Below are positions 57,583-64,000 of a stretch of 64,000 nucleotides of DNA, one piece after another; position 1 is the stretch's first letter, and every line of letters begins with the position of its first letter. Source of the stretch: Micromonospora polyrhachis (GTDB lineage: Bacteria; Actinomycetota; Actinomycetes; Mycobacteriales; Micromonosporaceae); the NCBI RefSeq assembly GCF_014203835.1, contig NZ_JACHJW010000001.1, forward strand, positions 2,733,501-2,797,500, in the 5' to 3' direction. A program made the translations under genes and the position numbers. The notes below the pieces were generated by a model. That model was not told where the DNA came from, made no database searches, and saw only the letters and a list, made by a program, of their open reading frames with translations.

Positions 57583-58392
57583 ATGAATCAGCTCCGCCCG
57601 TTCGAGCACTCCCGACCGCTGCCGCCGTATCGTGCGGTGTTGGCTGTGGATGCCAAGGGTTTCACCAAGCTACCGGGCAGCACACACGAGGACGTGGCCA
57701 TCCTCATCCCGCAACTGGTAGGCGAAGCGATGCGAAGCGCCGGCCTGGAGGCAGAATGGTCCAGCCCGGACTTCTTCGGCCACACTGGTGACGGGTTCGC
57801 CGTGGGGCTGCCCACCCGGGTCCTCCCGTACCTCATTCACCCCTTCCCAGCCCTACTTCAGGAACGTCTCGACGAACACCGTCGTAGCCACCCAGGTGAG
57901 CAGATACTGCGTCTACGGGTGAGCCTGCACGTCGGCCCCCTGCCGGTCGATCCGTCGGCGGCTGGCAATGGCGGCAACGGCGTGGCCCGCAACGAAACGC
58001 ACCGGCTCTTGGACTCCGATGTCGTCAAACAGGTGCTCACGGAAGCCAGCCCAAACGTGACCCTGGTTGTCGTGATCGTCTCCGATCGGGTGTTCCATGA
58101 CGTGGTAGCCGCTGGTTACGCCGGCCTCCATCCCGACCACTTTGTCGATGTGCTGGCGCGGGTCTCCGGCAAGGCATTCGCCCAGCGTGCCTGGCTACAC
58201 CTTCCAGCGCCGTCCGGACCGGGACCGGTCCGCGTCGGTGCGGATACTGATGGCCGCGATGCCCCGGACCACGAGGTGGTGCCCGCACCACCTCCGTCGG
58301 CCGCACACCCGACCGGGCTGAACTACGGCCAGACGGTGACGGGTGGCGCCGTGCATGGTGGGATGCACCAGCAGTTCGGGGGACAGCAGTGA
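57583..58392 (+). CDS. Class III nucleotide cyclase (Pycsar PycC-like) with C-terminal amyloid-like motif
   Basis: Predicted cyclic nucleotide synthase of 269 aa. The class III metal motifs are intact: AVLAVDAKGFTKL (Asp23) and FGHTGDGFAVGLP (Asp70). Further cyclase-like text is LRLRVSLHVGPLPVDPSAAG and VARNETHRLLDSDVVKQVL. A flexible acidic/Pro linker (~212-245) leads to the terminal motif NYGQTVTGGAVHGGMHQ (247-263). ATG 57583 has GAGAGGA upstream. The stop overlaps the next start (GTGA). Which nucleotide it makes (cUMP, cCMP, cAMP) cannot be told. The PycTM-like protein at 61225 suggests a pyrimidine. Confidence 0.8.
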   Translation: MNQLRPFEHSRPLPPYRAVLAVDAKGFTKLPGSTHEDVAILIPQLVGEAMRSAGLEAEWSSPDFFGHTGDGFAVGLPTRVLPYLIHPFPALLQERLDEHRRSHPGEQILRLRVSLHVGPLPVDPSAAGNGGNGVARNETHRLLDSDVVKQVLTEASPNVTLVVVIVSDRVFHDVVAAGYAGLHPDHFVDVLARVSGKAFAQRAWLHLPAPSGPGPVRVGADTDGRDAPDHEVVPAPPPSAAHPTGLNYGQTVTGGAVHGGMHQQFGGQQ

Positions 58393-60449
58393 CCGTTCTG
58401 CCGGTCGGCCTCGACGTCAGCGAGGACCTCGACGACTACCTGGACGACGAGTCGTACGACAACCCGGAGCTGACCGTCAACTACGGCCAGACGGTGTCGG
58501 GGGGCATCGTCCACGGTGGTGTGCACCAGACAATCAACAACGAAATCAAGTTGCTGAGCCGGTTGATCTCCGCACATCGACTGACTTCCGCCTACGTCGC
58601 GCAGGTCATGGCGACGTTCGTGGAGCGGGAGTTCCACCGAACCGGCCACGGCGACCGGCTGAGCCGTAACGACGTCGAACGTCTCCTGGCCCACGAACCG
58701 TGCGTGGTGCTCGTGGGAACCGACGGATCGGGACTGACCACGACGGCTGTCGCAGTGCTCGACGGGTTCGGCCGGTCCGGATGGCGGCTCGAACAGATCC
58801 TGTTCGACGACGAAACCGGCCGCCCGTTCGTCGGCACCGACCTGCCAAAGGAAAGGGGCGTCGTCCAACTGTTGCGGCTGCCGCGGGAGGCGGATCGCAT
58901 CGGCCCTAATCTCAGCCTCGTCCTACAGGCGCATGCCGCCGATCTCCGTGCCCTCGGTTCGCATCTGCTCGTCACGGCCACTGCGGCGGTGTGGCGCGTC
59001 GTCGGCGGACAGAGCGACCTGCCCGTCATCGAGGTCGCGCCCCCCGATCCCACCGCCCTGGTGCTGGGCCAGTGTGCCAGCGCGGACGTGGACGCGACCA
59101 CACTCGTAACCCACCCGATGGTCAACCGGCTCCTGGAACGCGCCTGCGCAGCGGACGCATCCCGGTTGGCCGGAATCATCGTCTCTGCGGTGCGAAACCA
59201 CCCAGACAAGGGAGTGGACGATCTGGCCCACGAAGTCAGCGGGGCCTACGGCAACTGGGACGACGAACTGGCGAAGTGGTTCACCGACGACGACCAGGGC
59301 CTCAGGGCCCGCCTGTTCCTGGTCGCTGCCGCCGTGTTGGAGGGAGAACCTGCTGGCGAAATCCTCAGCACCGTCAACGCGTTGGGCAAGCAGCTCGGTG
59401 ACCTTGATGTCTCTCGGCTCGATGGGCTGGCCAGCGCAGGTCTCCGTGCCCTCACCGACAGCATCGGCGCCGAAATCGTCAACGGCCGCCTTCGGTTCAA
59501 ACGCGCGAACTATGCGGACGCCGTCCTTACCTTCGTTCACGCGGACCGCTCGTCGGCCTTCCGAAGAAACCTTTGGGAGTGGGCGACCAAACTGATCATC
59601 CGGCGCAACGGCCGCAGCGCTCCCGTGGCTGCTGCCCGGGTGACCGAAATGATGGTGACAATGGTGCTGCGGCGACGGGATGTCCGCCCGCTCAGCCAAC
59701 TGAGACACTGGGCCGCCCGCCCGTACCTCCAGGGTCACGTCGTCAACGCCCTGATCGCCACCGCAGTCAGTGACGAGGTCGGTGTCGAGGTTCGGGCGCT
59801 GCTGTACCGGTGGGCCCGAGAGCTCAGAGATGAGCGCCTGTTGACCGTCCTGGCCGAAGTCTGCGCGGGCGACCTGGCAGATCTCTACCCGAAGGTGTCG
59901 CTAACCCGGCTGGGGCATCTCGCCACCCGGCAGCTTCCCGCCGTGACGGACGCCGTCGTCGCCGCCGTGGCCAGCCTTTGGAAGCGCCCGAAACTGCGTC
60001 AGCACGTCCTACAGGCGGTCATCGAATGGACGACCGACGACTCCGGAGCACGCGTCGACACGGCCTGGCGGGTTATCAACGCCCTTGCCGCCACCGATAC
60101 ACACCCGGTCGGCCTGGCCGATCTGGTGCCAGAGCAACGCGAGGCGCTCGTCCGGGCAACGGCCCGGCTCATCGACGGGTCCGGGCCTTCCGAGGTACGT
60201 ACGGCATTCGTCGCGGCCGCGCTGGAAGCGGCGGCCGGCAGTGGAAGCGACGACGAGCGGTACATCCGGTTCTTCGTCGACACCGTGCGCTGTGGCACCG
60301 GTGGAACAAGCCGGGTGGTCCGAATCGGCAGGCTCGCATTCACCTGGCAGCCGGTGTGTGACGACCATGCCTCGCCCGGCCGACGCGATCTGCGGGACCG
60401 TCTCACCGAAGCCTTGCACCGCGCCGACCCACTCGCCCTGAGGAGCTGA
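58389..60449 (+). CDS. NTPase-like protein with N-terminal amyloid-like motif and degenerate P-loop
   Basis: Protein of 686 aa. Residues 31-47 (NYGQTVSGGIVHGGVHQ) nearly copy the cyclase C-terminus. An acidic stretch (DVSEDLDDYLDDESYDN) precedes it. A P-loop-like segment follows (CVVLVGTDGSGLTTTAVAVL, ~103-122) in which the Walker A Lys is Leu; the strand HLLVTATAAVW could be the Walker B/sensor position. The remainder (~280-680) is helical, repeat-like, without recognised motifs. Start GTG overlaps the cyclase stop by 4 nt, and the stop is five bases from the next gene. It resembles a STAND-type protein that has lost normal ATP binding. No known name. Confidence 0.7.
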   Translation: MTVLPVGLDVSEDLDDYLDDESYDNPELTVNYGQTVSGGIVHGGVHQTINNEIKLLSRLISAHRLTSAYVAQVMATFVEREFHRTGHGDRLSRNDVERLLAHEPCVVLVGTDGSGLTTTAVAVLDGFGRSGWRLEQILFDDETGRPFVGTDLPKERGVVQLLRLPREADRIGPNLSLVLQAHAADLRALGSHLLVTATAAVWRVVGGQSDLPVIEVAPPDPTALVLGQCASADVDATTLVTHPMVNRLLERACAADASRLAGIIVSAVRNHPDKGVDDLAHEVSGAYGNWDDELAKWFTDDDQGLRARLFLVAAAVLEGEPAGEILSTVNALGKQLGDLDVSRLDGLASAGLRALTDSIGAEIVNGRLRFKRANYADAVLTFVHADRSSAFRRNLWEWATKLIIRRNGRSAPVAAARVTEMMVTMVLRRRDVRPLSQLRHWAARPYLQGHVVNALIATAVSDEVGVEVRALLYRWARELRDERLLTVLAEVCAGDLADLYPKVSLTRLGHLATRQLPAVTDAVVAAVASLWKRPKLRQHVLQAVIEWTTDDSGARVDTAWRVINALAATDTHPVGLADLVPEQREALVRATARLIDGSGPSEVRTAFVAAALEAAAGSGSDDERYIRFFVDTVRCGTGGTSRVVRIGRLAFTWQPVCDDHASPGRRDLRDRLTEALHRADPLALRS

Positions 60450-60454
60450 CGACG

Positions 60455-61228
60455 ATGTGGGAGCTGTTTCGCCGCGAACCGCGTCACTGGACCAACGATT
60501 CCACGATGACCTTTGCCCCTCCGGCTGTCGACCAGGACCGGTTCCTCAGCAGGGACATCCCGAGCGCCGTCGAGGGTGCGCACTTTCTCGCAGACATCAC
60601 GGTGCAGTGGCGTGGCGGTGACAACGACTGCGTCGACACCATCCGCCGATCTGTACGGGAACTCGTCGCTCGAAAGGCCACCGGCTATCGGGTGACCGCC
60701 GCCGCCGAGTTGGCGGACCTGCTCAACGCGCAAGGATCTATCCGCAGGCGCATCACGGGTACCAAGCTGGTCATCACCCAGCTACACGTCCGGCTGACCG
60801 CCTCGATGGAAGCCCAGGAGATCACCGCGGCTTGGGAGGAGGCACAGCGCGAGGAAGCCCGGGAAAAGCTGCGGCAACGGCAGGAGCTCCAACGGCTGCG
60901 TTATCTCCGTGACGAGATCTTCGGAGATCCGAACATCGCACGCATGTACTGGCATCTCAAGCATCCAACGGACATCTCCGCGTTGACCAGCAGTTCCTTC
61001 GACGAGGTCGCCAGCCGACTGAGCAGCAGTACGCCGACCACGAGGGCACCCGCCGGGGAGCAGGCCATCGCCACACTGATCGGTGAGTTTCTCGCTGGAC
61101 TGGAGGGTGACGAGCGGGCCCACCTGGTCGCTCAGCTGGGCGTCGTGTTCCGCAGCTTCCATCGCACGGACCTGGCCGAACGTCTGCCGTCGGCGCCGAC
61201 CACGCCACCGCCTCGGCCGACATCGTGA
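60455..61228 (+). CDS. SPFH-like coiled-coil protein (tentative)
   Basis: Protein of 257 aa without a signal or membrane segment. Residues ~45-120 (GAHFLADITVQWRGGDNDCV, VRELVARKATGYRVTAAAEL, GTKLVITQLHVRLTASM) follow the strand/helix order of SPFH (band 7) domains. A charged helix ~125-155 (WEEAQREEAREKLRQRQELQ) looks like the coiled coil that follows such domains. The C-terminus is helical and ends PTTPPPRPTS. It is coupled to the PycTM-like gene by a GTGA overlap, so it may scaffold or restrain that membrane protein. The family call is uncertain. Confidence 0.45.
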   Translation: MWELFRREPRHWTNDSTMTFAPPAVDQDRFLSRDIPSAVEGAHFLADITVQWRGGDNDCVDTIRRSVRELVARKATGYRVTAAAELADLLNAQGSIRRRITGTKLVITQLHVRLTASMEAQEITAAWEEAQREEAREKLRQRQELQRLRYLRDEIFGDPNIARMYWHLKHPTDISALTSSSFDEVASRLSSSTPTTRAPAGEQAIATLIGEFLAGLEGDERAHLVAQLGVVFRSFHRTDLAERLPSAPTTPPPRPTS

Positions 61229-61725
61229 GCGACGTCCAGCGTGGTGCGGGAGCCCAACAAAGTAACGCGGCCTGGTTGGCACTACAACAGCTCAACGAGG
61301 CCATCCGGTTCGCGGACGTCAAAGTCACTGCGGTACTGGCGGCAGACGGACTCCTCTCCAGCCAGCTCTGGACCGATCACACCAACGGAACGGAGTGGTC
61401 GTGGGGGTTGCTGTTCATCGCCAGTGTGAGCACAGCTCTGAGCGCCTTGCTGACCCTACTCACCCTGGCCCCACGGCGGCAGACAACCGGTCCGGAGGCA
61501 CTTCACCACTTCGACGACGTCGCGCGGCGATACGCAGGTGATCGGCAAGGTTTCATCGACGCGTGGCTTGCCACAACATCAGACGACGACGCGACGGCAC
61601 GGATGCTCGCCGGTCACATCTGGGCGGCCAACCTGGTTGCTTACCGCAAGTTCACCCGGGCGGCTTGGTCCATCCGTCTTCTGGTGGTGGGGGTAATGGC
61701 CTGGATCGCTTCGGGCCTGGTCTAA
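61225..61725 (+). CDS. PycTM-like Pycsar effector (two-TM membrane protein)
   Basis: Membrane protein of 166 aa in the Pycsar effector pattern. The amphipathic segment LQQLNEAIRFADVKVTAVLA (family: xRxADxKAxxLL) is at ~22-41, TM1 is ~56-78 (LLFIASVSTALSALLTLLTL), then APRR. A helical cytoplasmic part (FDDVARRYAGDRQGFIDAWL, AGHIWAANLVAYRKFTRAAW) leads to TM2 near the end (IRLLVVGVMAWIASGLV). In known Pycsar, PycTM binds cyclic pyrimidine nucleotides and damages the inner membrane. GTG 61225 overlaps the upstream stop by 4 nt. It is the last gene of the operon. Confidence 0.75.
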   Translation: MSDVQRGAGAQQSNAAWLALQQLNEAIRFADVKVTAVLAADGLLSSQLWTDHTNGTEWSWGLLFIASVSTALSALLTLLTLAPRRQTTGPEALHHFDDVARRYAGDRQGFIDAWLATTSDDDATARMLAGHIWAANLVAYRKFTRAAWSIRLLVVGVMAWIASGLV

Positions 61726-61782
61726 CAACCGGCGAAAATCTTCCTACCTGAAGATGCGCTCGGGAAAACTGTCCGGGGAAAC

Positions 61783-61817
61783 AGTTGAGGGCCACCCTAT
61801 ACGGGTGGCCCTCAACT
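61783..61817. terminator. Strong bidirectional hairpin between the PycTM-like gene and 5S rRNA
   Basis: AGTTGAGGGCCACCC and its exact reverse complement form a 15-bp stem with loop TATAC. On the minus strand it lies about eight bases past the 5S 3' end, followed by GTTTCC and later TTTT. On the plus strand it is 58 bp past the PycTM-like stop. Confidence 0.9.
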
Positions 61818-61824
61818 AGAAGAA

Positions 61825-61943
61825 GTCCGGCGGTGTCCTACTCTCCCACACCCTCCCGAGTGCAGTACCATCGGCGCTGGAGGGCTTAGCTTCCGGGTTC
61901 GGAATGTAACCGGGCGTTTCCCCTCCGCCATGACCGCCGTAAC
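61825..61943 (-). rRNA. rrf: 5S rRNA
   Basis: The complement reads GTTACGGCGGTCATGGCGGA at the 5' end, with CCCGGTTACATTCCGAACCC and AGCGCCGATGGTACTGC inside. It ends near ACACCGCCGGACTT; the terminal stem CGGCGGT/ACCGCCG closes. The ends are accurate to a few bases. It follows the 23S gene in the same operon after an ~80-bp spacer. Confidence 0.95.
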
Positions 61944-62023
61944 ACTATCAACATATCAAAACACCACACACAAGGGTGTTTCGTTTGCTGTGAATCACAC
62001 AGTGGACGCGTAGCAACTTAGTA

Positions 62024-64000
<1,977 letters not shown>

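Overview
The window is high-GC actinobacterial DNA, most like Micromonosporaceae (Micromonospora and relatives). The reasons are the GC-rich third codon positions, GTG/TTG starts and apparently leaderless promoters. Gene families shared with Streptomyces coelicolor (the SCO2521-SCO2524 set, OsaA/OsaB-like regulators) point the same way, as does a 54-bp palindromic repeat of a kind I associate with Micromonospora. No phage or transposase genes were recognised. Most of the window looks like ordinary chromosome with a few accessory insertions.

Layout. 1-4776 (minus): end of a cytochrome c maturation operon (resB, ccdA, resA-like), a histidine phosphatase and hemL. 4901-8434: a STAS protein and an ABC drug-type exporter with a divergent MarR-type regulator and a perfect 22-bp operator. 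8513-15891: an OsaB-like response regulator, a 1458-residue multi-HAMP hybrid kinase and an RsbW-GAF-PP2C fusion. 15988-18986: an acyltransferase with an NPCBM-like tail and an Eis-like acetyltransferase. 19051-25700: a tripartite tricarboxylate (TctABC) system with its two-component regulators and a second TctC. 25872-27709: a PP2C phosphatase and a compact LuxR-type regulator.

27894-37357 holds the uncharacterised SCO2524/2523/2522 ... 2521 set, interrupted by a large convergent DUF4062-NACHT-HEAT protein. 37410-46278 holds four regulator/transporter modules (XRE-cupin with BenE, GntR beside an MFS carrier, PadR with an ABC transporter), mscL, a second STAS protein and a small gene under a perfect actinobacterial LexA box. 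46283-53396 holds a DUF4352 lipoprotein-like membrane protein, a dead hydrolase gene, an S9 peptidase, an FAD-linked oxidase, a methyltransferase and a TauE/SafE permease. 53393-56490 is a persulfide/sulfane sulfur module (rhodaneses, MBL-rhodanese, CstR-type repressor with two operators, DUF302).

The most striking region is 56621-61943. Between tRNA-Lys(UUU) and an rRNA operon (5S and part of 23S, minus strand) lies a tight operon: Crp-like regulator, class III nucleotide cyclase, NTPase-like protein with a degenerate P-loop, an SPFH-like coiled-coil protein, and a two-TM protein resembling the Pycsar effector PycTM. The cyclase C-terminus and the NTPase N-terminus carry almost the same 17-residue Gly/His-rich motif, as in amyloid-type signalling pairs. 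I read this as an expanded Pycsar-like anti-phage system, which is inference from sequence only.

A recurring oddity is tandem duplication of DNA at gene ends, often including the stop codon (near 9078, 22391, 31645 and 54053).
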